From: Paulinella micropora
Taxonomy: Eukaryota; Cercozoa; Imbricatea; Euglyphida
Reading direction: 5' to 3'
Length of the DNA stretch: 64,000 nucleotides
NCBI GenBank assembly: GCA_009731375.1
Contig: BJOX01000029.1
Span: forward strand, 393,992-457,991
Each line of letters opens with the position of its first letter. The stretch's first letter is position 1. A program made the translations under genes and the position numbers. Below are positions 20,741-29,239 of the stretch, piece by piece. The notes beneath the pieces were generated by a model. The model was not told the origin of the DNA and ran no database searches. It was given only the letters and a program-made list of their open reading frames with translations.

Positions 20741-21184
20741 CTTTCAAGAATAGTGATTTAATAACAGGGGTTTACCAGACCTCGAGTGACCGTGCTCACC
20801 CCTTTGCCAAAGGTTAAGTAAGTGCAAGTTTAGGTTTGAGCTTGAGGGTAAGGGTAAGGTAAGGGTAAAGGGTTTTTGGTGTGTGCTTAGTTGCCAAGGT
20901 TTGTGCGGTGTGCTCAAGACGAAGGTTGTGAGGCGGAAGTCGTGTTGCAAGACTGGTTTCGGTTGGTTTTGTTGTGTGGTTACGGATGTGGTTGTGTTAA
21001 AATGGAAACGTTGGTAGTACGGTCAAAGTGAGAAAATTACGAGTTGATATGGGTAAAAAGGGAAATTGCTTTTGTAAAAAGGGAAATTTTCCAGTGCACC
21101 GTAGGCGAGAGATTACTGGTAGGGTGGAAATAAGTTTGACTGATTTTGTTGCTCATAGTAGATTACTAGTTCCTTAGTGATTTT
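20741..21184 (-). repeat. 3' terminal direct repeat of the Penelope-like element
   Basis: 444 bp, almost identical to 27871-28314. It contains a purine-rich run around 20842-20872 (GGGTAAGGGTAAGG type). No hammerhead core (CTGATGA...GAAA) was found by eye on either strand. Confidence 0.9.
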
Positions 21185-21338
21185 ACTAGTTCCCCCGGTT
21201 AGTCAAGCCGGGAGCCTGTGCGGCATGAGGAGAATAGGTTAGAGATAAGAGTGGTATATCAGAGGTGTGTTAGTTACTTGCGGATTTGTAAGAAGGTTAA
21301 AGGGGCTAGTGCATGGTTTTATAGCTTTGTTTGTAGGG

Positions 21339-24300
21339 TCACCATGTATCAGTAGCTTGTGGAAAGGAGTTGCATAGGAATTGCCATTGTTCGGCGTATG
21401 TCTGTAACTGCCGTATATTGGTCGGTAAGCAAGCGAAGGTGCGTATGATGATGGCCAGGTCCCTCCATTCGTCAAGGCAGAGAAAGTATATTCGATCAAG
21501 GGCGGCTTTCCAGATCGAGCTCGGGTAGGGAATCTCCACCATAAGTTGTAGTGTTGCCGAGAGCAGAAGATCGTGGGAAGTGGTTTGGCGTGCAAAGTTG
21601 GCTAGCATTCCGACTAGGGTGCCATGAAGTATTGTGCGATTAATGTAATGCGAGTAGGGTGGAAGGCGTGGTATTGGTTGCTGGTTGTGAGTCATCATAT
21701 CCTTCCAGTTCTTGAAGAGGGGTCGCATACTGAAGCCTCGAGTTGGGTCTTGGTGTAGTTGCATCGATAACATTGCGAAATCCACAATGAAGGTAGCATC
21801 TTTTTGCGTTGGAGTGTTCTCTTCCAAATCAAGGCCCCCAGTATAGGCGTGGGGGTGTGATGGGGATTCAATAGTTATGCCAGAGTCACGTATTGTTTGC
21901 AATAGTTTATAGGCTTCATTGGCTTCTAGTTCGTTGTTCCAATTGGCAAGTATGAGTAGTAAGAGGTCGTCGATTTGGCGTATGCCATAGATTTGTTTTG
22001 CGAAGGATGTGCTTAGAAGGGTGCGAATAAGGACTGCCTCATCGCACATGCATTTCATTTGTGCCAGGGGTGAGGAGAGGTATCCGCCGATCGGGCATCC
22101 GTCTTTTTGGACAAAGACAGCGTCTCCAAGAGTAAAATGAGAGTGTGCAAAATCAAGGGATACAATGTTGATGATGTCGTCAAAGGTGAAGGCAAAATAG
22201 TCGTGCGGAGCGTAGCTTCTATTCCATCCGACATCATACTTTTCATTTTCCTTGCGGGTTTTGGAGATGTAGACGACGGGTTTCCAGTTTCGACTCTGCG
22301 GGGGTTGGAAGGTGATGTACGCAAGGGCAAAGCGTAGAGATTGCATGGTACTGGATTGGGCCAGCCATGTGAACATTTGTTTGACGTCAAATTGGAAAAC
22401 CCTAACAGTTCGTTTCGAGTCCTCTGTGGCGTTGAGGTTCGAGAAAGTCTTGTATGCACGATGGAAATGGGATCGGATTTCATCTAGCCTGTTGAGATTG
22501 AAGGTGCGGACACGACGAGAGAGTTCAAGGGTTAGGAAGCTGAGGACTTTGCCAACTCTGCGTAGGATTGAGCGCCATGGTGAACGGGCTTGATTGCAGA
22601 TAAGTCCGGTTTTGTTCACAGGGTCTTTGTTTTTCGGTAAGAGAGTTGTGGAGTGGATCGCTATTTTTCGAGTTCTAAGGGATCCAAAGCGCTGAAGGTT
22701 GTGTTGTTGGAAATTAGTGCGGTAGGCGTGTAGTAGTTCTTTGCGATTTGTTGATACAGGCATAAACGAGGGCGCCTTGATTACTTCTTTCTGTACGCGT
22801 TCCCAAGTGAGGACCGGGCATTCCGCCCATAGTTGGTTGTTGTTCTTGTCCAGTGCTTGGATTACCATGCGGAATAGATATAATTGGGCCAACATAACAT
22901 CTTTCTCAGAAACGGAGTTCGGTGGTGGTTTCGGGCAGGTTTCGCTGAGGTTTTTATATGTATCGATAAGACGACTGAGGAGGTGTTTGTTGCGATGGGG
23001 TAGTGCTTCAGCCATGGCGTAGAGTAGGTTGATCCAGGTTTTGCAGTCGAGTTTATCTTCATCCGACGTGTCTAGTTCTGCATTTGATTGCGTTTGTTTC
23101 CGTTCGAAGTTAATTTTCGGTAGGCGTAGGGCCATTTGGATGCTTTTTACGAAAGAGATGGTGGAGCCCAGGAGAGACTTGAGGATGAAGCCCGGTGGTG
23201 GGTGTGGTATCGTAGCTGCACTTATTTTGCCAACGCGTCCTACGATTCCTTGTGCTGTCGCTAGTCGGAATGAGGTGTGTGATGAAAATAGGCGTTTCGG
23301 CCAAGTTTTGCAGGTGCAAGCTGGTCGTCTCATGGTGTGTGGTTGGAGTTTGAACTTTGCAAGGTGTCGTGGGGCATTGATGAGTCTTGATGCAATTGAG
23401 CCCGGTCGTTTGTAACTAATTTTGCATAGGGCGAGGGTAGTCTTTCGGATATTTCTATCGGAGAGAAAGACGCGAAGAATTTGCTCTTGTATAGCTCTCA
23501 GAGATCTTTTGTTGATGCACATCCTGTCGTTCATCTGCATGGTAAAGGTTTTGTTGGATAGGATGAGGGGATGCTTCTTCCTTAGGTGATGGGAGAGTAC
23601 GTTGCAAGCATAGAGTTTTGTTCGGTGATTTTCGATACTTTGCGCTTGTTGCCATATTCGTAGTGCCTGGTAGGCTGTTGCTGTTCTTAAGTGTTTGATC
23701 CAGCGGTGGGGATGGTAGGCAAGGAGTTCAACACATAGGTCATTCGTTTGTTCTAGAATGGCGCCCGAGTTGGAAAGACGGAGTAAGCAAGAGGTTTCAG
23801 GTTTTGCCAGGAAGTGGCGAGCGGTAGCTGAGCGTCGCAGTACGTATGGCTGGTATGGGTAAATATGAGAACCTTCATAGATTTTGGAGGTTCCATAGAA
23901 TCTTGAGGTATAGTCCCAGTCGTTTAGTCCAAAACCATTTCCATGTTTTCTGAGGTGGAATACAGTGCCCGGATCGAGATCATCGCAAATGGCAGAGATG
24001 GAGTGACGTATCAGAGAGGGGCCTTGCGTTGGAGTGGCTTCCCAGTAGGTGAGGTTGCTGGTATGTCGCTGGGCATTTGTCAGGCTTCTACATTGCATGT
24101 TACATCTGTGCGGTTTGTCGTAGCGGCAGACTTCATGCGGGAAAACTGTACGGTTGCGGGAGAATGGTTTTGGGAGGTCCGTGTGCCGAAAGGTGATTGA
24201 GGGATAAGCTTTGCGTTTCATGTTTAGCGTCGGTCTCAGCCAGGCGATGAGCTTCGCTTCCATGCGTCGTCGGTTGGTTCGTGCTGAGTTCTGTTCCATT

Positions 24301-24455
24301 TTGGTGTCCGAGTTTGGTAGTGTACCCATTAGGAGCAGCGGTATTGATATAAAACGATACATTCCTAGTTTATGGCCATAGGCAAGTAAGCGTGTCTGTC
24401 CTGGGTCGCAGTGTCGTGAGCCGCTGAAGTTGCGCATTTCATTCTCTTTTCCCAT
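21339..24455 (-). CDS. Penelope-like reverse transcriptase (ORF3)
   Basis: 1038 codons from ATG at 24455. The last ~400 residues hold the reverse transcriptase: finger motif STTLLPKNKD...SPWRSILRRVGKVL (about 630-660), motif A FQFDVKQMFTWL (about 687-698), motif B QKDGCPIGGYLSSPLAQ (about 783) and catalytic motif C YGIRQIDDLLLLI (Asp-Asp near 829). DVKxLFT, the G-P-x-G-x-x-x-SP-LA block and R-x-x-DD resemble Penelope-like and telomerase-type enzymes more than LTR or LINE types. The N-terminal ~600 residues are Arg/His-rich with no domain I recognise. No endonuclease follows, so it may be an endonuclease-lacking type. Alternative: another RT class with a similar palm. Confidence 0.75.
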   Translation of the reverse strand: MGKENEMRNFSGSRHCDPGQTRLLAYGHKLGMYRFISIPLLLMGTLPNSDTKMEQNSARTNRRRMEAKLIAWLRPTLNMKRKAYPSITFRHTDLPKPFSRNRTVFPHEVCRYDKPHRCNMQCRSLTNAQRHTSNLTYWEATPTQGPSLIRHSISAICDDLDPGTVFHLRKHGNGFGLNDWDYTSRFYGTSKIYEGSHIYPYQPYVLRRSATARHFLAKPETSCLLRLSNSGAILEQTNDLCVELLAYHPHRWIKHLRTATAYQALRIWQQAQSIENHRTKLYACNVLSHHLRKKHPLILSNKTFTMQMNDRMCINKRSLRAIQEQILRVFLSDRNIRKTTLALCKISYKRPGSIASRLINAPRHLAKFKLQPHTMRRPACTCKTWPKRLFSSHTSFRLATAQGIVGRVGKISAATIPHPPPGFILKSLLGSTISFVKSIQMALRLPKINFERKQTQSNAELDTSDEDKLDCKTWINLLYAMAEALPHRNKHLLSRLIDTYKNLSETCPKPPPNSVSEKDVMLAQLYLFRMVIQALDKNNNQLWAECPVLTWERVQKEVIKAPSFMPVSTNRKELLHAYRTNFQQHNLQRFGSLRTRKIAIHSTTLLPKNKDPVNKTGLICNQARSPWRSILRRVGKVLSFLTLELSRRVRTFNLNRLDEIRSHFHRAYKTFSNLNATEDSKRTVRVFQFDVKQMFTWLAQSSTMQSLRFALAYITFQPPQSRNWKPVVYISKTRKENEKYDVGWNRSYAPHDYFAFTFDDIINIVSLDFAHSHFTLGDAVFVQKDGCPIGGYLSSPLAQMKCMCDEAVLIRTLLSTSFAKQIYGIRQIDDLLLLILANWNNELEANEAYKLLQTIRDSGITIESPSHPHAYTGGLDLEENTPTQKDATFIVDFAMLSMQLHQDPTRGFSMRPLFKNWKDMMTHNQQPIPRLPPYSHYINRTILHGTLVGMLANFARQTTSHDLLLSATLQLMVEIPYPSSIWKAALDRIYFLCLDEWRDLAIIIRTFACLPTNIRQLQTYAEQWQFLCNSFPQATDTW

Positions 24456-24648
24456 TGGAATGATTCACCAGTTCCGGGTGCCACGATACCATAGATGACT
24501 TGCATGCGGCCAGGTCAGGGATGTCAAATGGAAATGCGGCTGTGTTTTGTCGTTGTAGTAGGCAGAGCATCGGTTTAAAGCGACGGAGGGCAGGGTCAGT
24601 GTTGTTAAATATTAGGGCTGCGACTAGCATATAGTATATTGTTTTCAT
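24439..24648 (-). CDS. Small ORF overlapping the reverse transcriptase start
   Basis: 69 codons from ATG at 24648, beginning with a hydrophobic stretch (MKTIYYMLVAALIFNN). Its end overlaps the start of ORF3 by 17 bases in another frame. It may be an upstream ORF allowing reinitiation at ORF3, or chance. 24649-24889 holds no ORF that I support. Confidence 0.3.
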   Translation of the reverse strand: MKTIYYMLVAALIFNNTDPALRRFKPMLCLLQRQNTAAFPFDIPDLAACKSSMVSWHPELVNHSNGKRE

Positions 24649-24889
24649 GAGAGGTGTGCCATTTTATTCTTTTTGAATGGGTTAAGGCTAGTCTTGAGTT
24701 TAGGAGTTGTGTGTTGAGTAGTCGGAATAGTCGTCGAGCGATTGCGAAGTTAGTGGATATCGTTGTGGAGTGCTGCTGGTTCTTAGCGGAGATCCATCCA
24801 GATAGTTTAACTAGGTTACGTACTCTGTTGTTGAGTTTGCGGAGAGTGCGTAGAGATTCCTCGATCCAGCGAAAACAGTCCAGACATCC

Positions 24890-26251
24890 CTAGGTTGTTT
24901 TCTTTGCGTTTTTCTCTCTCTTGCTAGATGGTCTTCTGCTTGAGCGTAGTGTGGGAGAGAGAGTGGCTTGGACCGGGTTCGCGTCCTTGGAGGCAGATTT
25001 CGGCTGTTCGGTCTGTTGTTCTGGATCTTTCTTTTCTTTCTGTTCCAGTTCTTCAGTGTTTTCCTTCTCTTCGACCAGATGCGTGGTATTGCTCTTGTTG
25101 GCATCTATTGGAGGCTGAGGTTTGACTGCGTTATGTTCTGCCATCGGCGGGACGTCTTCCGCAGGGTTGTTATCGGCAGGTGCGGGGGGAGTCTGTTGCT
25201 GTTGCTTTGTCGATTCCTCAGGGACATCCTTGGACTTGGTCAGGTCAACGGTCTCGATCGCTGGGGACGCTGTCTCCTGCGACTTCGATGAAGAGCTGCT
25301 GCTGCTGCTGCTACCGGGGACATCCTCCGAAGTGGCCTGGCGAAGGGGTGTGACACGAGAATGACATCTCACTACAGACGAGACAGGCGTTGTAGTGCGT
25401 CCTGCGGGAGGTGTGTTAGCTGCAGTGGTATTGGAGGGATCGCTGTTAGCTTCAGAGTTGGCATGTGACGCTGCTACTATCTCTCGTGCTTGAGTGAGAA
25501 GGTTGGTGATAGCAGGCATGTTGGCTAGGAACGTCAAGTAAGCTTGTTGTTGCTCATCAGTGCCAAATGGTAGGTTAGTTTTGTTCGCGTTCGTAGGGGG
25601 CAGGGCAGTTGAGGACAATGATGACGATGACGATGACGATGATGACGATGATGCAGAGCTTGCCACGTTTGTTGTAGTTGATGCTGCACTCGCCTGACGT
25701 CGAGCTACAGGTCGGGGTACAGGTAAGCTAGAGAGATCAACTGGATTGGGTATAGACCTCGCTTGGAGCAGTGCTTGCTTGCGAGAGAGCTGGAGGTGGG
25801 CTGGTCTTGGGCCAAGGCCTAGCGCACGGAATAGTAAAGCATCATTTCCTCTTTCCTCTGGGTCGTCATCGCTAAGGGGATCATTAGTAGTATAGTAAGC
25901 TGAAGTCTTTGTCAGAGGTAGTGGTCTGGGTGGGACTAGTAGGGAATGGGGGTTGCGTAAGCGAGTGTGGGGGACCGGAGAGTGATCCTCATAGACTTCA
26001 TCTTCTTTCAAGGTCATGCTTCCTGTTTCTTCCGTTGGCGCTTCTGCGTCTGATGTGGGTAGTTTGGGCGGTTGAGTGTTCTGCGGGGTAGGTGAGCGCG
26101 AGCTACTGTAAAAGGACAAGAAAGAGTTATTTGTGGTAGTTTGATAATGGGGGCTGGTTGTAAAGTAGTTATGAGTGGGGTAGTTTGGGTTTTGGGTTAG
26201 TGTTGGCGAGAACCCTGAGGAGGAGCTGCTTTGAGACTCTTCGTCGTCCAA
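24890..26251 (-). CDS. Ser/Thr/Pro-rich ORF2 of the Penelope-like element
   Basis: 453 codons starting MDDEESQSSSSSGFSPTL. Nearly the whole protein is low-complexity Ser/Thr/Pro/Glu, with a poly-Ser run, short helical segments (FGTDEQQQAYLTFLANMPAI) and a basic tail RRPSSKREKNAKKTT that could act as a nuclear signal. No catalytic motif. It lies 106 bases after ORF1 and upstream of ORF3 on the same strand, with no large gap, so it looks like an element-encoded structural or RNA-binding protein. Confidence 0.65.
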   Translation of the reverse strand: MDDEESQSSSSSGFSPTLTQNPNYPTHNYFTTSPHYQTTTNNSFLSFYSSSRSPTPQNTQPPKLPTSDAEAPTEETGSMTLKEDEVYEDHSPVPHTRLRNPHSLLVPPRPLPLTKTSAYYTTNDPLSDDDPEERGNDALLFRALGLGPRPAHLQLSRKQALLQARSIPNPVDLSSLPVPRPVARRQASAASTTTNVASSASSSSSSSSSSSLSSTALPPTNANKTNLPFGTDEQQQAYLTFLANMPAITNLLTQAREIVAASHANSEANSDPSNTTAANTPPAGRTTTPVSSVVRCHSRVTPLRQATSEDVPGSSSSSSSSSKSQETASPAIETVDLTKSKDVPEESTKQQQQTPPAPADNNPAEDVPPMAEHNAVKPQPPIDANKSNTTHLVEEKENTEELEQKEKKDPEQQTEQPKSASKDANPVQATLSPTLRSSRRPSSKREKNAKKTT

Positions 26252-26358
26252 GGTCAGGGCCTTCTTCGTCTGTTGCGATTTCGCTTCTTGCTTGCTTCCA
26301 GAGGAATTGTCCAGATGTAGTTTCTTCGTAGTAGACGCGGATTGATCGGTGGTAGAGT

Positions 26359-27801
26359 CTATCTTGCTTTCTTGACTTCCTCCGTTTCAGACTTCGTGGT
26401 GGTCTGCTTGCGTTTTAGTACAACTGGTGCAGGTTTCCTTTCGATTGTGGTTGGGCGTTCAGGTTCATTCGCTTGTTGTCGTTTTCGTTGTGCCATGGGG
26501 TTGAGAGGGATTTGGCGATAGTTTGGGAGGATGCATTTGGCGTCATCATAGTGCGAGTGAATGTAGTCGAGCATAGAGAGGAGTGCGTTGGCGAGGCAGT
26601 CGTTAAGTGCGTTTCCCATTCGCCAGTGGTTGCGTTGTTGCTCGACAGATTTCCTCATTGTTTCGAACCAGAGGCTTGAGATTTTGGAGAAGTAGGAGTG
26701 GTGCATAATTTCCGTTGCAGATAGGGCTTCACCTTCTTTGGTTCCCGGTTCCCTTTCAGTGAACGTATGAGCGACGTACAAACAATCGTATAGATGTGCA
26801 GCTGGTTTCCAAGACCAGTAGCCATTTCTGGTGAGCAGATGGATCATGCCTTCGAAGGAGATGCAGCCCAGGTCTGGGTCCTCTGGTTGTTTGACACGGC
26901 CGGTCTTCGCTGCTTCGATCATTGCTTTGCCTAGTGCTTCTTGCTTTGTCCGGTTAGGCGACTTGTCTTCAATCTGCAAGTGGAGAGTTTCAATGAAAGC
27001 GCGGTGTGCTCCGCCATAGAAGGGGATAAGGAGTGGTAGGCGTGGGGTTCTTGAGGTAGGGGTGTTTATCCAAGCATCGATTCGCTGTTCGTCTTTCATT
27101 TCTTGGCCCTCTGGTCCAAGCTCTACTTTCTCGGGAAAGTAAATTGAACTTCCAATCACGAGCTTGCCCATAGTGAATTCTATGAGGAGTGTAGTATGAC
27201 ATACATCAAGGGTGATTAGCCGATCAAAGTGTAGGGGTGGGGCTGCTTGTTTGTTTCTTTGTCTTGGCTGCCTCTGTTGCTGCAACTTCTCTTGTTCTTT
27301 TTCTCGTTCTCTGTCTGCTCTAAGCCTTTCCATACTCTTTTGATAGGGGTTGGGAGAGCGAGGGCGAGTATTGTTTTGTTCTTGTTTTTGTGGTGAGTGA
27401 GTGGAGTCAGGTTCGTAGCTGTGCTTAGAGCTTTGATGCGAAGCTGATTGATGCCGGTCTTGCTGTCTGTCTCCGTGTTGACGTTGCTCATAGTTGCCAG
27501 GTCGATTGCGTCTTGTTGTGTTTGGGGATGGTGACCGTCTTTTTCCCGAGTGTGAGCTTTGAAGGCTTCGAGTAGGACTACGTGCTCGACGTGGATTGTA
27601 GTCTGATCTGTTGTTGTACTGCTGGCTAGATCGTTGCTGGAAGGTGCGGTGTGGTGACTCTGATCTCCGTCTGTGGTATGGGGAGGCTGATCTACTTCTT
27701 CGATGGTAGGAGTCGCGATGTCGTTGAGACTGGGTTCCAGAGTTGTAGTTGCTTGAGCCTTCTCCAGTTCTTGAGGGCTTGTCTCTGCGATGATTGCTCA
27801 C
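26359..27801 (-). CDS. RS-rich ORF1 of the Penelope-like element
   Basis: 480 codons. Residues 1-190 are an Arg/Ser/His/Gln-rich, RS-domain-like region (RRSRSASPYHRRRSESPHR). About 190-430 is a folded-looking domain (FDRLITLDVCHTTLLIEFTM, SISFEGMIHLL-type, HLYDCLYVAHTF, NALNDCLANALLSMLDYIHS). The tail is basic (KPAPVVLKRKQTTTKSE, KKAR). It is probably an RNA-binding, Gag-like first protein; I do not recognise the folded domain. It starts 70 bases inside from the 5' terminal repeat, and the first ATG is well placed. Confidence 0.65.
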   Translation of the reverse strand: MSNHRRDKPSRTGEGSSNYNSGTQSQRHRDSYHRRSRSASPYHRRRSESPHRTFQQRSSQQYNNRSDYNPRRARSPTRSLQSSHSGKRRSPSPNTTRRNRPGNYEQRQHGDRQQDRHQSASHQSSKHSYEPDSTHSPQKQEQNNTRPRSPNPYQKSMERLRADREREKEQEKLQQQRQPRQRNKQAAPPLHFDRLITLDVCHTTLLIEFTMGKLVIGSSIYFPEKVELGPEGQEMKDEQRIDAWINTPTSRTPRLPLLIPFYGGAHRAFIETLHLQIEDKSPNRTKQEALGKAMIEAAKTGRVKQPEDPDLGCISFEGMIHLLTRNGYWSWKPAAHLYDCLYVAHTFTEREPGTKEGEALSATEIMHHSYFSKISSLWFETMRKSVEQQRNHWRMGNALNDCLANALLSMLDYIHSHYDDAKCILPNYRQIPLNPMAQRKRQQANEPERPTTIERKPAPVVLKRKQTTTKSETEEVKKAR

Positions 27802-27870
27802 CGTAGGCGGTCTGATGGGCCAGACGCGTCGAATCCCGAACCCTGAGGAGGGACAAGGATGCAGATGTAA

Positions 27871-28314
27871 CTTTCAAGAATAGTCATTTAATAACAGGGG
27901 TTTACCAGACCTCGAGTGACCGTGCTCACCCCTTTGCCAAATGTTAAGTAAGTGCAAGTTTAGGTTTGAGCTTGAGGGTAAGGGTAAGGTAAGGGTAAAG
28001 GGTTTTTGGTGTGTGCTTAGTTGCCAAGGTTTGTGCGGTGTGCTCAAGACGAAGGTTGTGAGGCGGAAGTCGTGTTGCAAGACTGGTTTCGGTTGGTTTT
28101 GTTGTGTGGTTACGGATGTGGTTGTGTTAAAATGGAAACGTTGGTAGTACGGTCAAAGTGAGAAAATTACGAGTTGATATGGGTAAAAAGGGAAATTGCT
28201 TTTGTAAAAAGGGAAATTTTCCAGTGCACCGTAGGCGAGAGATTACTGGTAGGGTGGAAATAAGTTTGAATGATTTTGTTGCTCATAGTAGATTACTAGT
28301 TCCTTAGTGATTTT
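27871..28314 (-). repeat. 5' terminal direct repeat of the Penelope-like element
   Basis: 444 bp copy of 20741-21184; the visible differences are TAGTCATTT for TAGTGATTT, CCAAATGTT for CCAAAGGTT and TTTGAATGA for TTTGACTGA. The last five bases are also the right target-site copy. Confidence 0.9.
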
Positions 28315-28811
28315 TATGTTTGGTAGCAAGAGTAAGGACGCAATCATGCATGGCATAATATAATTCTGTATAGAATTCGTCATACTCTCCCTCCTGGCTC
28401 GTAATCAACCCATCTGTCACTGTTCTACTCTTAAGTCCCTGATTGAGAAACCAACCGTTGTATTTCTTCGATGGGGGGTAGTCCTTCACCTCTCAGCACT
28501 CGTTTTCCGTCCCTTACCCAAACGTTGCTATCCTCAGCACTACCTGGCTCTCCTTCTTCCATGAACACAGGAGGTCCATATGAAGATGGTGAGGACGTAT
28601 TAGGTAATACAGTCGTAGGTTGAGAAGACGAAGTGTGAATCAAAGTTGGTACAGACAAAGGAGGTACAGACAATCCACCCCCTACTGCTCCCCCTACCCC
28701 TACTCCTACTCCACCGACTGCTACTTCTCCTACTCCTACTCCTACTCCCCCTGCTCCTACTCCCCCTACTCCTTCCCCTATTTCTCCCACTCCTTCTATA
28801 TGGATGTAGTG

Positions 28812-28862
<51 letters not shown>

Positions 28863-29189
28863 TAGTAGTAGTCACTGAATAGTAGTAGTAGTAGGTGTGC
28901 AAAGGGATGCAGTTGTGTTGCTGGATTGAGCAGGGTTGATGCTTTCTCTCCATAAAGTGATGTGTGTAAACAAAGTGGCGGGTTCGTAATACATAGCATC
29001 ATTATGGGGGAGCAATCCTAAATTCAGTTTTTCTCTGTACTTACTCAATATCTCCCCTCTCTTCCTTTCTTGATCAACATGAAGCGAACAAAAGTCATGG
29101 TCTATCAGCCTAGCAGCACACTTCCCACCTTGCACCCCCTTCCTCGCCGCCCCCAATCTCCACGAGCACCTAACCCCTGTATCTGGCAC
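28315..29189 (-). pseudogene. N-terminal side of the interrupted coding sequence, with a C-C-C-H zinc-binding-like motif
   Basis: Three - strand open segments look like true coding. 29189 to about 28930 has RCSWRLGAARKGVQGGKC, then DHDFCSLH; this C...G-x-x-C...C-x-x-H spacing resembles small zinc-binding domains of the DUF5763 type. 28600-28440 has VFMEEGEPGSAEDSNVWVRD and LRGEGLPPIEEIQRLV. 28450-28315 has EYDEFYTELYYAMHDCVLTL. A GTA microsatellite (28803-28870) and a frame change near 28450 separate them, so it is an intron-containing or decayed gene. The last segment continues in frame at 20735 once the Penelope-like element is removed. Confidence 0.5.
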
Positions 29190-29239
29190 TGTCGCCTCAC
29201 ACTGCTTACTGTTTGTGACATGACAATCAACTACACGTA

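Larger units (their letters stand above)
20741..28309 (-). mobile_element. Penelope-like retroelement with three long ORFs and long terminal direct repeats
   Basis: A 7,569-bp unit bounded by 444-bp direct repeats (20741-21184 and about 27871-28309/28314) that differ at only three sites I can see. It is flanked by ATTTT on both sides (20736-20740, 28310-28314; AAAAT on the coding strand). On the - strand the order is repeat, Arg/Ser-rich ORF1, Ser/Thr-rich ORF2, reverse transcriptase ORF3, repeat. The near-identical repeats and open ORFs point to a young copy. The ends are CACTAAGG...CTTGAAAG rather than TG...CA, and no integrase, RNase H, tyrosine recombinase or GIY-YIG nuclease is visible. 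Confidence 0.8.

Noticed and set aside
20741-21184. Hammerhead ribozyme in the terminal repeats, as in some Penelope-like elements
   Set aside because: I found no CTGATGA core with a matching GAAA on either strand; a structural search would be needed to exclude it fully.
22107-25364. + strand ORFs of 60-128 codons opposite the Penelope-like ORFs
   Set aside because: Shadows of the - strand ORFs, without domain-like content.
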